Source of the DNA: Sunxiuqinia sp.
GTDB lineage: Bacteria > Bacteroidota > Bacteroidia > Bacteroidales > Prolixibacteraceae
Length of the DNA: 40,366 bases
Assembly: GCA_003246935.1 (NCBI GenBank)
Contig: QKCF01000079.1
Span: 1-40,366, forward strand
Direction: 5' to 3'
Shown: positions 1 through 7,850 of the stretch, piece after piece
Layout: every line of letters starts with the position of its first letter
Position numbering within the stretch: position 1 is the stretch's first letter
Program-made: the position numbers and the translations under genes
Notes under the pieces: generated by a model
Database searches by the model: none
The model's input: only the letters and a program-made list of their open reading frames with translations
What the model was told of the DNA's origin: nothing

Positions 1-2
1 TG

Positions 3-248
3 AAGGATTACGTCAAAGTTTTCCTGGCGCACGAAGACAAGCCAATTCTGTCGCTTAGTTCCATGAAAGCGATGGAGGAAAAATTGCCGGCTGATCATTT
101 TATGCGTGTGCACCGCTCATTTATCGTCAATCTTGATAAAATTGAAGTGATTGAACGCAGCCGAATCGTCTTCGGAAAAACTTACATCCCTGTTAGTGAT
201 CAGTATAAAGACAAGTTTCAGGAATTTTTGAATCAGAACTTCTTGTAA
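3..248 (+). CDS. LytTR DNA-binding domain, C-terminal part of a response regulator (5' end outside window)
   Basis: The reading frame is open from base 3 and ends at TAA 246-248, so the gene begins upstream. The visible 81 residues start KDYVKVFL and contain the block FMRVHRSFIVNLDKIEVIE, characteristic of the LytTR fold (AgrA/LytR family), which contacts DNA through beta-strand loops. In Bacteroidota such domains usually sit behind a receiver domain and are paired with a membrane histidine kinase (LytS/YehU type). The receiver is not visible, so the two-component assignment is inference. The likely internal ATG at 63 is not the true start, because homologous sequence continues upstream of it. 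A non-coding repeat tract follows directly. Confidence 0.88.
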   Translation, partial: KDYVKVFLAHEDKPILSLSSMKAMEEKLPADHFMRVHRSFIVNLDKIEVIERSRIVFGKTYIPVSDQYKDKFQEFLNQNFL

Positions 249-299
249 CTCTTGAATCAAAAGCTTGGAGTCTGGAACTCTTCTGAATATCTGGTTGAA

Positions 300-614
300 A
301 TGATTCTCTTGTTTGGGATTGTCATAATCCTAAGGGATTTTGCCTCAATCCGATACTGGATTGCCTCAAAAGAGTTTAGAATCGGGTTCATCCGGAAGGT
401 TAGAATGATTCTCCTGTTTGGGATTGTCATCATCCTGAAGGATTTTGTCTCCATCCGGTACCGGATTGCCTCAAAAAAGTGTAGGATCGGGTTCATCCGG
501 AAGGTTAAAATGATTCTCCTGTTTGGGATTGTCATCATCCTGAAGGATTTTCCCTTTATCCGATACCGGATTGTCTCAAAAAGGTGTAGGACCGAGACCA
601 TCCTGAAGGTTAGA
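300..614. repeat. Three tandem copies of a 105-bp repeat
   Basis: Copies begin with ATGATTCTC(C/T)TGTTTGGG at 300, 405 and 510, giving an exact period of 105 bp with scattered substitutions between copies. The third copy ends near 614, and a few bases of a fourth follow. Each unit holds three dyads built on ATCC/GGAT: in copy 2 they are ATCCTGAAGGAT (432-443), ATCCGGTACCGGAT (453-466) and ATCCGGAAGGTT (495-506). Because 105 is a multiple of three, frames stay open on both strands (252-650 plus, 257-601 minus), giving hydrophobic and basic 35-residue repeats. I regard these as by-products of the period, not genes. The tract fills the gap between the LytTR gene and fmt. Confidence 0.85.
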
Positions 615-637
615 ATGGCTATCCCCGATGTTTGTAC

Positions 638-645
638 TATCTTTG
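638..645 (+). promoter_or_regulatory. Candidate -7 promoter element of fmt
   Basis: TATCTTTG matches the Bacteroidota -7 consensus TAnnTTTG and lies 23 bp before the fmt ATG, right after the repeat tract. No convincing -33 TTTG was found at the usual spacing, so the call rests on the -7 match and position. Confidence 0.5.
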
Positions 646-668
646 CATAAATTCATTCAAGACAAATT

Positions 669-1631
669 ATGACCGGAAAAGATTTACGGATTGTATTTAT
701 GGGAACGCCCGATTTTGCCGTGGCTAGTTTGAAAGCCTTGGTTGAGGGTGGGTATAATGTTGTTGGTGTGATTACCGTCCCCGATAAACCAGCGGGCCGT
801 GGTCGCCAGTTGCAGCAATCGGCAGTGAAACAATATGCCGTTGAGCAAAAACTGTACGTGATGCAACCCGAGAAATTGAAGAATCCGGAGTTTATTGCCG
901 AGCTCGAAGCGTTGAAAGCAGATTTGCAGGTTGTGGTTGCTTTCCGCATGTTGCCTGAGGTGGTTTGGCGTATGCCTCGCTTGGGAACTTTTAACCTGCA
1001 CGGATCACTGTTGCCGCAATATCGCGGAGCTGCTCCGTTGAACTGGGCGGTGATTAATGGAGACAAGGAGACAGGTGTAACAACCTTCCTGCTGTCGCAC
1101 GAAATTGATACCGGGGCTATTCTTTTCCACGAAAAAATAGCTATCGGAGAAAAAGATACGGTGGGTGATATCCATGATAGTTTGATGGAGATTGGTGCCG
1201 GGTTGGTAATGAAAACAGTCGATGCTTTAGCTGAAGGCAATTATAAATCAATCGAGCAGGATGAAATTCAGTCAGAGAATTTGAACCCTGCTCCAAAGAT
1301 CTTTAAAGAAGACTGTAAAATCGATTGGAACAAGCCGGCTGTTGAAGTACGCAACCTGATCCGTGGCTTATCTCCCTATCCTGCTGCATGGACTGAATTG
1401 GTTGATGCTAAAGGGAAGGTGCTGAGCCTGAAAATATTTATGGCTGAAATTGAACTGAATAATGGTGTTGTTCCCGGAACCCTGGAAACCGATGGGAAGA
1501 ACACATTTAAAATTGCTGCTAAAGATGGCTGGTTAGTGATTAGTGATTTGCAGCTGTCGGGGAAGAAGCGGATGACAACTGCGGATTTCCTGCGCGGAGT
1601 GCACGAGCCGGAAACTTTTAAGTTGCAATAA
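669..1631 (+). CDS. fmt: Methionyl-tRNA formyltransferase
   Basis: This cytoplasmic enzyme transfers a formyl group from 10-formyl-tetrahydrofolate to Met-tRNA(fMet) for translation initiation. The 320 residues match the usual family length. The N-terminal formyltransferase domain (about 1-210) starts RIVFMGTPDFAV and holds the family signature FNLHGSLLPQYRG with catalytic Asn109 and His111. Asp147 in HEIDTG completes the expected catalytic set. The C-terminal part (about 215-320) fits the OB-like tRNA-binding domain. The ATG at 669 gives the expected start about seven residues before the first beta strand. The gene stands alone, with a -7 element upstream and a terminator downstream. The deformylase partner gene is not in this window. 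Confidence 0.97.
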   Translation: MTGKDLRIVFMGTPDFAVASLKALVEGGYNVVGVITVPDKPAGRGRQLQQSAVKQYAVEQKLYVMQPEKLKNPEFIAELEALKADLQVVVAFRMLPEVVWRMPRLGTFNLHGSLLPQYRGAAPLNWAVINGDKETGVTTFLLSHEIDTGAILFHEKIAIGEKDTVGDIHDSLMEIGAGLVMKTVDALAEGNYKSIEQDEIQSENLNPAPKIFKEDCKIDWNKPAVEVRNLIRGLSPYPAAWTELVDAKGKVLSLKIFMAEIELNNGVVPGTLETDGKNTFKIAAKDGWLVISDLQLSGKKRMTTADFLRGVHEPETFKLQ

Positions 1632-1651
1632 AAGCCAAGATACTCTAAAAG

Positions 1652-1698
1652 AAAAATGCTGATGATCTCAATGAGATATCAGCATTTTTCTTTTTTTG
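1652..1698 (+). terminator. Intrinsic terminator after fmt
   Basis: AAAAATGCTGAT pairs with ATCAGCATTTTT (1652-1663 with 1678-1689); inner bases ATCTC/GAGAT extend the stem. A T-run follows to about 1698. It lies between convergent fmt and the minus-strand glucosaminidase gene and may serve both. Confidence 0.88.
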
Positions 1699-1723
1699 AA
1701 AGTTATGCTAAAGATTTATGATC

Positions 1724-2686
1724 CTAGTCTCTTGGCGATTTGTCGTGCAGGTAAAGAACAGTGCCTGCTACTGGGCGCTCGCCGTAGCGCATTCGATTTA
1801 ATCGGTATAGCTTCTTCAAGCGGATGCCAAAGCGTTGTGATACGTAATGCATGGTTTCATCTGCCAAAAAAACGTGTGTTTTGAAGTTTCTCAGCGCCTT
1901 GTTGCGTTTTGGAACGATATACAGAATCTCGTTTACCTGCAAACGGTGATTATCCGGTAGGTCGTTGTATTTATATAGCTCCCAAATGCTCATGTTGAAC
2001 TCATCAGTAATACTTTGTGGCGTATCCCCGGTTTTTACAACAATCGATTTCAACCCGTTGCGGAAAACAACCTTGCGGGTTTGGTACGGATTAATCAGGT
2101 TTTTAGTCGATTCCTGGTTGTGGTTGTCGTTGCTTACGATCATGTCCAGTTGTTCGCCGTCCAGAACATTGTCGTAATCGTACAACTTAAAATCTTCAAT
2201 AATTTTAATCAGCGATTCGGCATAATGAGTTGCCGTGGCGTATCCTGCTTTTTTCAATCCGCGAGCCCATCCTTTGTAGTCGGTAATATCCAATTGAAAA
2301 AGATCGGCGTACCTTGGGTTTGCGACCAGAAAGTCGCTGTGGTCAATGTATGAATCCTCCACCGAATTATAATGGCGAAAACATTCATTGCGCATATCAT
2401 CGTCGTGATAAACGCGTTTGCCTGTCCAATTGCTTTTGCATTTAATACCAAAATGATTATTCGATCTGCGGCTAAGATCACTGTTTCCGTTTCCCGATTC
2501 CAAACAACCTTGAGCCAAGGTTATACTGGCGGGAATTCCGCAGCGTTGCATCTCGTGAATTGCTAATTTTCGGTATTTCTGAATATATTCTTCGCGGGTA
2601 AGTACCCGTTGTGCCAAACTTAAGATTGTCAGCGAACAAAGGAATAATAGTAAAACTGTTTTCTTGAGCATAGTTCTTGTCTTCAA
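1724..2686 (-). CDS. Secreted N-acetylglucosaminidase (GH73-like) with two LysM domains
   Basis: This is predicted to cut the glycan strands of peptidoglycan in the periplasm or at the cell surface. Residues 1-26 form a signal peptide with a hydrophobic core (VLLLFLCSLTILSLA). Residues about 30-170 resemble the FlgJ/glucosaminidase fold: ITLAQGCLESGNGNSDLS carries the likely catalytic Glu63, followed by HFGIKCK and the block from HYNSVEDSY to GWARGLKKAGYAT. Two LysM-like peptidoglycan-binding stretches follow, about 214-260 (VKTGDTPQSI to ILYIVP) and 272-315 (HVFLADETMHYVSQRF to GTVLYLH). Another ATG six codons in would also give a workable signal peptide. It is divergent from cdd and reads as a core cell-wall turnover gene. 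Confidence 0.88.
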   Translation of the reverse strand: MKTRTMLKKTVLLLFLCSLTILSLAQRVLTREEYIQKYRKLAIHEMQRCGIPASITLAQGCLESGNGNSDLSRRSNNHFGIKCKSNWTGKRVYHDDDMRNECFRHYNSVEDSYIDHSDFLVANPRYADLFQLDITDYKGWARGLKKAGYATATHYAESLIKIIEDFKLYDYDNVLDGEQLDMIVSNDNHNQESTKNLINPYQTRKVVFRNGLKSIVVKTGDTPQSITDEFNMSIWELYKYNDLPDNHRLQVNEILYIVPKRNKALRNFKTHVFLADETMHYVSQRFGIRLKKLYRLNRMRYGERPVAGTVLYLHDKSPRD

Positions 2687-2713
2687 TAAAATAAATTCCT
2701 CACAAACCTCGTT

Positions 2714-2746
2714 TTTGCGCTAATACAATTTAAAGCTGTATTTTTG
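2714..2746 (+). promoter_or_regulatory. Promoter of cdd (-33 and -7 elements)
   Basis: TTTG at 2714-2717 and TATTTTTG at 2739-2746 match the Bacteroidota -33 and -7 elements with a 21-bp gap. The alternative upstream TTG start at 2744 lies inside the -7 box, so it cannot be a normal translation start. This fixes the cdd start at ATG 2765. Confidence 0.62.
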
Positions 2747-2764
2747 ATAAAAAGCTTTCTGACA

Positions 2765-3256
2765 ATGCGAACAAAAGAAATCAAAATATTGGTATCCGAA
2801 TACAAAAATGCCGAAGAGTTAATAACAAACGATCGTGAATTAGTTTTGGCTGCAAGGGAAATTGCAGCTACAGCTTACGCTCCGTATTCGCATTTTAAGG
2901 TCGGTGCCGCACTAAGATTGTATGATGGAAGCATTGTTCGGGGAAGTAATCAGGAAAATGCAGCTACTCCCGTTGGTATTTGTGCAGAGCGTTCTGCTTT
3001 GTTTTGGGCTAATGCCAATCATCCGGATCAGGCCGTTGTGGCAATTGCTGTTTCTGCCATTGATCAGAAAGGAGAACATGCGAAGAATTTGAGCCCGTGT
3101 GGTATTTGCCGGCAAGCGTTGTTGGAAGCACAGCATCGCTATAAGCAGCCGATTCGTGTTATATTGGATAGCCGTGAAAAAATAGAGGTATTAAATAATG
3201 TGGAGTGTCTGTTGCCGCTCAGTTTTAACGGGAATTCGTTGAACGGTGTAAAATAA
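2765..3256 (+). CDS. cdd: Cytidine deaminase
   Basis: Hydrolytic deamination of cytidine and deoxycytidine to uridine and deoxyuridine in pyrimidine salvage, in the cytoplasm. From ATG 2765 the protein has 163 residues. It shows the substrate-binding stretch YAPYSHFKVGAAL, then GICAERSAL with zinc ligand Cys73 and proton-shuttle Glu75, and PCGICRQAL with zinc ligands Cys112 and Cys115. This three-cysteine pattern is the small tetrameric class. A longer frame from TTG 2744 is possible but overlaps the -7 promoter element. The N-terminal 25 or so residues before the core are slightly longer than in many family members. A hairpin terminator follows the stop. Confidence 0.95.
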   Translation: MRTKEIKILVSEYKNAEELITNDRELVLAAREIAATAYAPYSHFKVGAALRLYDGSIVRGSNQENAATPVGICAERSALFWANANHPDQAVVAIAVSAIDQKGEHAKNLSPCGICRQALLEAQHRYKQPIRVILDSREKIEVLNNVECLLPLSFNGNSLNGVK

Positions 3257-3281
3257 GAAACAAACCAGTCGATATAGAATG

Positions 3282-3316
3282 AAAAAACTCCGTCAGGTAG
3301 CTGGCGGAGTTTTTTA
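3282..3316. terminator. Bidirectional terminator between cdd and the pseudouridine synthase gene
   Basis: AAAAAACTCCG pairs with CGGAGTTTTTT around GTCAGGTAGCTGG. The A-run on one side and T-run on the other let it work for both convergent genes. Confidence 0.88.
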
Positions 3317-3321
3317 GTTAT

Positions 3322-4014
3322 TTAGTCTTTCAAATCTTTAATCTGTACAAGTTCATCCCAAATGGGGTCACCTTTAGGAGGACGGGCTACGATGGTAATC
3401 GGTTCCTTCTTTACCGGGTGAATGAACTCCAGCTTACGGGCATGTAAGTGAATACCTCCATCCTCGTTGCTGCGTGCGGCACCGTATTTCAAGTCACCTT
3501 TAATATGGCATCCAAGAGTTAGCAGCTGTGCACGAATTTGGTGGTGACGACCGGTTTGCAGGTCGATCTCCAATAAGTGGTAGCGGTTAAGGGTGGCTTT
3601 GTGCTTGTAGCTTAAACTACACAATTTCGAGCCTTTCTTTTGTTTTGTTGAGGCAAAGCTTTTGTTCTTCTCTTCATCTTTCCATAGATAGTGCTCGAGT
3701 GTGCCTTCCTCTTCTTCTGGTAATATGTCGACAACAGCCCAGTATGTTTTTTTGATGGCTGTTTTATCCTGAAACATCTCGTTCAGTCGCGTAAGCGCTT
3801 TGCTGGTACGCGCAAAAAGTACGATTCCGCTTGTTGGACGGTCCAGGCGGTGAGGAGAGCCCAGGTAAACATCACCGGGCTTATTGTATTTCTTTTTAAT
3901 ATAGGCTTTCACCTTATCAATCAAAGGTTCGTCGCCGGTTTTGTCACCCTGTACAATTTCGCCACACGCTTTATTGACAGCTATCAGGTGGTTGTCTTCG
4001 TATATTACTTGCAT
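3322..4014 (-). CDS. RluA-family pseudouridine synthase
   Basis: Converts uridine to pseudouridine in rRNA or tRNA. The 230 residues lack an N-terminal S4 domain and start directly in the catalytic fold (VIYEDNHLIAVNKACG). The family signature HRLDRPTSG contains the catalytic Asp58; downstream LLEIDLQTGRHHQIRAQL and LGCHIKGDLKYGA are further RluA-family motifs. The exact target base cannot be told from sequence; RluA, RluC and TruC types share these motifs. panB lies upstream on the same strand, 79 bp away, so co-transcription is possible though unrelated in function. Confidence 0.92.
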   Translation of the reverse strand: MQVIYEDNHLIAVNKACGEIVQGDKTGDEPLIDKVKAYIKKKYNKPGDVYLGSPHRLDRPTSGIVLFARTSKALTRLNEMFQDKTAIKKTYWAVVDILPEEEEGTLEHYLWKDEEKNKSFASTKQKKGSKLCSLSYKHKATLNRYHLLEIDLQTGRHHQIRAQLLTLGCHIKGDLKYGAARSNEDGGIHLHARKLEFIHPVKKEPITIVARPPKGDPIWDELVQIKDLKD

Positions 4015-4043
4015 ACATTGAAAGTTAGAAGTTCCATGCTTTT

Positions 4044-4069
4044 GGTTCCAGGTTTCGCAATTTGGAACC
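4044..4069. repeat. Small inverted repeat between panB and the pseudouridine synthase gene
   Basis: GGTTCCA at 4044-4050 pairs with TGGAACC at 4063-4069 around a 12-bp loop. The surrounding 79 bp contain several degenerate GGAAC/GTTCC and AACTTAGAA-like words. No T-run follows on either strand, so a terminator is not claimed. Confidence 0.45.
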
Positions 4070-4093
4070 TAAAACTTAGAACTGGAAACTGAA

Positions 4094-4909
4094 TTAATAT
4101 TGTTCCCGTTCGTTCGGGAAATCCTTCGATTTTACATCGCTAATGTAATGAGAAACGGCACCTTTAATATCTTCGGCCAGGTTTGCGTAGCGACGCAGGA
4201 AGCGAGGAGAGAACTCCTGGGTGAGGCCTAACATGTCATGAATTACCAGCACCTGTCCGTCAACACCATTTCCGGCACCAATACCGATCACTGGGATACG
4301 CAACATTTCTGCTACTTGTTTTCCCAAATTGGCCGGGATTTTTTCAAGTACTACTGAGAAACAACCGGCTTCCTCCAATAATTTGGCATCGTCAATCAGC
4401 TTTTGTGCTTCTTCTTCTTCCTTGGCACGTACCGAGTAGGTTCCATAGCGGTTAATTGATTGTGGCATCAATCCTAGGTGACCCATGATTGGGATACCGG
4501 CCGACAGAATACGGTTTACCGATTCTATGATTTCTTTACCACCTTCCATTTTTACTGCATCAGCTGCAGTTTCCTTCATAATACGGATGGCCGATTTTAA
4601 AGCTTCTTTGCTGTCGCCCTGGTAGGTTCCAAATGGCAGGTCGACTACAACTAATGCGCGGTTTACAGCTTTGCGAACTGAAACACCGTGATATATCATT
4701 TGATCCAAAGTCATTGGTAAGGTCGTCTCGTTTCCGACCATCACATTCGACGCCGAGTCGCCGACTAGGACCACGTCAATTCCTGCTTGGTCAACTAATT
4801 TTGCCATACTGTAATCGTAGGCGGTCAACATAGAAATTTTTTCTCCCTTCAGTTTCATCTCAGACAAAACATGAGTGGTTACCCTTTTTACTTCTTTATG
4901 TACTGACAT
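4094..4909 (-). CDS. panB: 3-methyl-2-oxobutanoate hydroxymethyltransferase
   Basis: First committed step of pantothenate (and so coenzyme A) synthesis: transfers a hydroxymethyl group from 5,10-methylene-tetrahydrofolate to 2-oxoisovalerate to form ketopantoate. The 271 residues form one TIM-barrel domain. Visible family motifs are [32 protein letters not shown] (metal ligand Asp51), [10 protein letters not shown] (Asp90), AVKMEGG (Glu122), [12 protein letters not shown] and the likely catalytic Glu189 in VVLEKIP, with IGIGAG near the C-terminus. Start ATG 4909 gives about 24 residues before the first strand, typical of the family. No panC or panD is adjacent. Confidence 0.97.
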   Translation of the reverse strand: MSVHKEVKRVTTHVLSEMKLKGEKISMLTAYDYSMAKLVDQAGIDVVLVGDSASNVMVGNETTLPMTLDQMIYHGVSVRKAVNRALVVVDLPFGTYQGDSKEALKSAIRIMKETAADAVKMEGGKEIIESVNRILSAGIPIMGHLGLMPQSINRYGTYSVRAKEEEEAQKLIDDAKLLEEAGCFSVVLEKIPANLGKQVAEMLRIPVIGIGAGNGVDGQVLVIHDMLGLTQEFSPRFLRRYANLAEDIKGAVSHYISDVKSKDFPNEREQY

Positions 4910-5088
4910 CTCACAATAAAATTAATACAACATGCAAAGTAAGTAACTTTTATTGAATGTGTCGGTATCGCTAAGGGATAATGAGATGACATGTGTTTAT
5001 ATGTCGTTTTGTCATTTATCCTGTCATGCTTAAAAAAGAAGGTTGCAGCGATTGTGTCAATTTTTCACCCGAATTACCGAAAATTTCC

Positions 5089-5105
5089 TTGGCATGGTGA
5101 TTGAA
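5089..5105 (+). promoter_or_regulatory. Possible sigma-54-like promoter upstream of dnaK
   Basis: TTGGCATGGTGATTGAA resembles the sigma-54 consensus TGGCACG-N4-TTGC: the GG of the -24 element is present, but the -12 element reads GA instead of GC. It lies 58 bp before the dnaK ATG. No TAnnTTTG element was found closer. A chance match is quite possible. Confidence 0.28.
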
Positions 5106-5163
5106 TAAATGAGACCGAGTTCACAATTGAATTAGTAAGTAAAATTTAAAAACTATAGATAAA

Positions 5164-7074
5164 ATGGGAAAGATTATTGGTATCGACTTAGGAACAACTA
5201 ACTCTTGCGTTGCCGTAATGGAAGGTAATGAACCAGTTGTAATTCCTAACAGCGAAGGAAAACGTACGACTCCGTCAATCGTTGCTTTCGTAGAAGGTGG
5301 AGAACGCAAAATTGGTGATCCTGCAAAACGTCAGGCAATCACAAACCCACATAAAACGGTTTATTCAATCAAACGTTTTATGGGTGAAGGTTTCGGACAG
5401 GTTAGCAAAGAAATTTCACGTGTACCTTATACAGTAATTCAAGGTGACAATAATACACCTCGTGTACAGATTGACGATCGCAAATATTCACCACAAGAAA
5501 TCTCAGCAATGGTTCTTCAAAAAATGAAGAAAACAGCTGAAGATTACTTAGGTCAGGAAGTTACAGAAGCGGTAATTACTGTTCCTGCTTACTTTAACGA
5601 TGCACAGCGTCAGGCGACAAAAGAGGCCGGCGAAATTGCAGGTCTGACAGTTCGTCGTATCATCAACGAACCTACTGCCGCTTCATTGGCTTACGGTTTG
5701 GATAAGATGGATCGTGACATGAAAGTTGCCGTATTCGACTTAGGTGGTGGTACTTTCGATATCTCAATCCTGGAATTGGGTGACGGTGTATTCGAAGTAA
5801 AATCAACTGATGGTGATACACACCTTGGTGGTGACGACTTCGACCAAACGATCATTGACTGGTTGGCACAAGAATTCCTAAACGAGGAAGGTATCGACTT
5901 GCGCAAAGATCCTATGGCTTTGCAACGTTTGAAAGAAGCAGCAGAAAAAGCAAAAATCGAGTTGTCAAGTTCAACTTCAACTGAGATCAACTTGCCATAT
6001 ATTATGCCGGTTAATGGTATTCCAAAACACTTGGTGAAAACTTTAAGCCGTGCAAAATTCGAGCAGTTGGCTGATACGTTGATCAATGCGACAATGGAGC
6101 CTTGCCGTAAAGCATTGAAAAATGCAGGTTTGTCAGCTTCTGATATCGACGAAGTAATTTTGGTTGGTGGTTCAACCCGTATCCCTGCCGTTCAGGAAAA
6201 AGTACAGCAACTGTTTGGAAAAGCTCCTTCAAAAGGTGTTAACCCCGACGAAGTTGTGGCAATCGGTGCTGCGATCCAGGGTGGTGTATTGACAGGTGAA
6301 GTGAAAGATGTATTGTTGTTGGATGTTACTCCGCTTTCATTGGGTATTGAAACAATGGGTGGTGTAATGACTAAATTGATCGAAGCGAACACTACGATCC
6401 CAACTAAAAAATCAGAAACCTTTACTACTGCTGCTGATAACCAGCCTTCAGTAGAAATTCACGTATTGCAAGGTGAACGTCCAATGGCGAACGGTAACAA
6501 AACAATCGGCCGTTTCCACTTAGATGGTATTCCTGCTGCGCGTCGTGGAGTTCCTCAGATTGAAGTGACATTCGATATTGACGCGAACGGTATCCTGCAT
6601 GTAGGTGCTAAAGACAAAGCTACCGGTAAGTCACAGTCAATTCGTATCGAGGCTTCTTCAGGTTTGAGTGATGACGAAATCAAACGTATGCGCGAAGAAG
6701 CAGCTGCAAACGCAGATGCAGATAAAGCTGCTCGTGAGAAAGTGGATAAATTGAACCAGGCTGATAGTATGATTTTCAATACTGAAAAACAATTGGCAGA
6801 GATTGGTGATAAGCTTCCGGCTGACAAAAAAGCTCCGATTGAAGCTGCATTGAATAAATTGAAAGAAGCTCACAAAGCTCAGGATATTGCAGGTATCGAT
6901 GCTGCAACTGAAGAGCTGAACCAAGTATTCCAGGCTGCTTCTCAGGAAATGTATAATGCTCAGGCAGGACAAGCTGGCGGTCAACCAGGACCTGATGCCG
7001 GTGCTCAGTCAGGTAACGCACAATCAGCTCAAGATGGAGAAGTTACTGATGTTGACTTCGAAGAAGTCAAGTAG
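5164..7074 (+). CDS. dnaK: Chaperone protein DnaK (Hsp70)
   Basis: ATP-dependent cytoplasmic chaperone that binds exposed hydrophobic segments of unfolded proteins and works with DnaJ and GrpE. The 636 residues match the family length. The N-terminal ATPase domain opens with [17 protein letters not shown] and has [16 protein letters not shown] and [15 protein letters not shown]. The linker [14 protein letters not shown] leads to the substrate-binding domain (about 390-505), a helical lid and a flexible Gly/Gln-rich tail ending DVDFEEVK, close to the conserved EEVKD-type end. dnaJ and grpE are not adjacent. A strong terminator follows, and all genes beyond it are accessory in character. Confidence 0.98.
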   Translation: MGKIIGIDLGTTNSCVAVMEGNEPVVIPNSEGKRTTPSIVAFVEGGERKIGDPAKRQAITNPHKTVYSIKRFMGEGFGQVSKEISRVPYTVIQGDNNTPRVQIDDRKYSPQEISAMVLQKMKKTAEDYLGQEVTEAVITVPAYFNDAQRQATKEAGEIAGLTVRRIINEPTAASLAYGLDKMDRDMKVAVFDLGGGTFDISILELGDGVFEVKSTDGDTHLGGDDFDQTIIDWLAQEFLNEEGIDLRKDPMALQRLKEAAEKAKIELSSSTSTEINLPYIMPVNGIPKHLVKTLSRAKFEQLADTLINATMEPCRKALKNAGLSASDIDEVILVGGSTRIPAVQEKVQQLFGKAPSKGVNPDEVVAIGAAIQGGVLTGEVKDVLLLDVTPLSLGIETMGGVMTKLIEANTTIPTKKSETFTTAADNQPSVEIHVLQGERPMANGNKTIGRFHLDGIPAARRGVPQIEVTFDIDANGILHVGAKDKATGKSQSIRIEASSGLSDDEIKRMREEAAANADADKAAREKVDKLNQADSMIFNTEKQLAEIGDKLPADKKAPIEAALNKLKEAHKAQDIAGIDAATEELNQVFQAASQEMYNAQAGQAGGQPGPDAGAQSGNAQSAQDGEVTDVDFEEVK

Positions 7075-7106
7075 GGTACGATAAATAACAATTACGAATA
7101 ATTGCC

Positions 7107-7149
7107 AAAGCGCAGTAAGTCTTTTACTTACTGCGCTTTTTGTTTTTGT
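7107..7149 (+). terminator. Intrinsic terminator after dnaK
   Basis: AAAGCGCAGTAAGT pairs perfectly with ACTTACTGCGCTTT around CTTTT, followed by a T-rich run. It marks the end of the core block, and the mobile element starts within about 100 bp. Confidence 0.93.
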
Positions 7150-7189
7150 TAAATTATTGTTTCAGGCGAATTTTCATTGAATTTTGGCC

Positions 7190-7212
7190 TATATTTGTAC
7201 CATATCTGTACC
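7190..7212 (+). promoter_or_regulatory. -7 element overlapped by two 11-bp-spaced TATYTGTACC sites
   Basis: TATATTTG at 7190-7197 matches the -7 consensus. It overlaps a tandem direct repeat, TATTTGTACC (7192-7201) and TATCTGTACC (7203-7212), with a spacing of one helical turn. This is the expected place for the left end of the element and for autoregulation by the HTH protein 61 bp downstream. The sites could be operators or recombinase core sites; sequence does not decide. Confidence 0.4.
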
Positions 7213-7272
7213 GGAACTTAATTCACGACGAAGTGGAACTTATGAGTCCTTAAGGATAATGGTGAGACTTAA

Positions 7273-7836
7273 ATGATGGTGAAGATGGTGATAAATAAAA
7301 TTCAAAAACAATGTGAAGTATGTAACGAACTGTTCACTCCGAAGACGGTGACTTCTGTTTATTGTTCGAGGCATTGTAGCGATGTTGCATATCGCAAAAG
7401 GAAAGTACAGAAGAAAAAGGAAGATCAAAGGAGAGCTGTAATTGAAAGCATTCCAGATGACCGTCCTTATATTTCAGTACCGGAGGCAGTTGCTCTTTTG
7501 GGTATTGCAAAAAGCACTTTGTACCGACTTGTCCGCCAAGGAAGAATTCCGGCGATCAATTTAGGTACTCGTCTTGTGAGAATTGATCGTGTTACAGTAG
7601 AACAAATGTTTCCGGATCAACCGAAGACATTGCCAACAAAAGAGAATCCGGCAGTGAAATTATATCGTCTAGAGCGAGAGGATTGCTACACGATCGGTGA
7701 AATTGCTAAAAAATTTGGCATTTCTGATAGTTCCGTTTATAAACATATTCGTAAATTCTCTATCCCAATTCGACAAATTGGAAAATTTGTTTACGCGCCA
7801 AAAACAGAAATCGATAGTATTTACAACTCTAGATAA
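7273..7836 (+). CDS. Zinc-finger and double helix-turn-helix DNA-binding protein of the integrative element
   Basis: The 187-residue protein has three parts. Residues about 13-36 hold CEVCNELFTP and VYCSRHCSDVAYR, a short zinc ribbon. Residues about 65-112 are an excisionase/MerR-like HTH (ISVPEAVALLGIAKSTLYRL, then IPAINLGTRLVRI). Residues about 136-183 are a second HTH with an IGEIAKKFGISDSSVYKHI core. Similar proteins sit just upstream of integrases in Bacteroidota mobile elements, where a role as recombination directionality factor or regulator is likely (inference). Several nearby ATGs exist (7273, 7276, 7285), so the exact start is uncertain. The recombinase gene begins 14 bp after its stop, suggesting one transcript. 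Confidence 0.8.
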   Translation: MMVKMVINKIQKQCEVCNELFTPKTVTSVYCSRHCSDVAYRKRKVQKKKEDQRRAVIESIPDDRPYISVPEAVALLGIAKSTLYRLVRQGRIPAINLGTRLVRIDRVTVEQMFPDQPKTLPTKENPAVKLYRLEREDCYTIGEIAKKFGISDSSVYKHIRKFSIPIRQIGKFVYAPKTEIDSIYNSR

Positions 7837-7850
7837 TAGGAGGACACCTC

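Noticed and set aside
300-614. CRISPR array
   Set aside because: Repeat units are contiguous 105-bp tandem copies without unique spacers, and no cas genes are present.
257-650. Open frames on both strands across the 105-bp repeats (132 and 114 residues)
   Set aside because: The 105-bp period preserves any frame lacking a stop in one unit; both strands are open and no domain is seen. Treated as a repeat tract.
2744-2764. Seven-residue N-terminal extension of cytidine deaminase from TTG
   Set aside because: The TTG is part of the TATTTTTG -7 element; ATG 2765 is a better start.
5691-6827. Minus-strand frames inside dnaK
   Set aside because: They mirror a highly conserved plus-strand gene with strong codon bias and show no domain.
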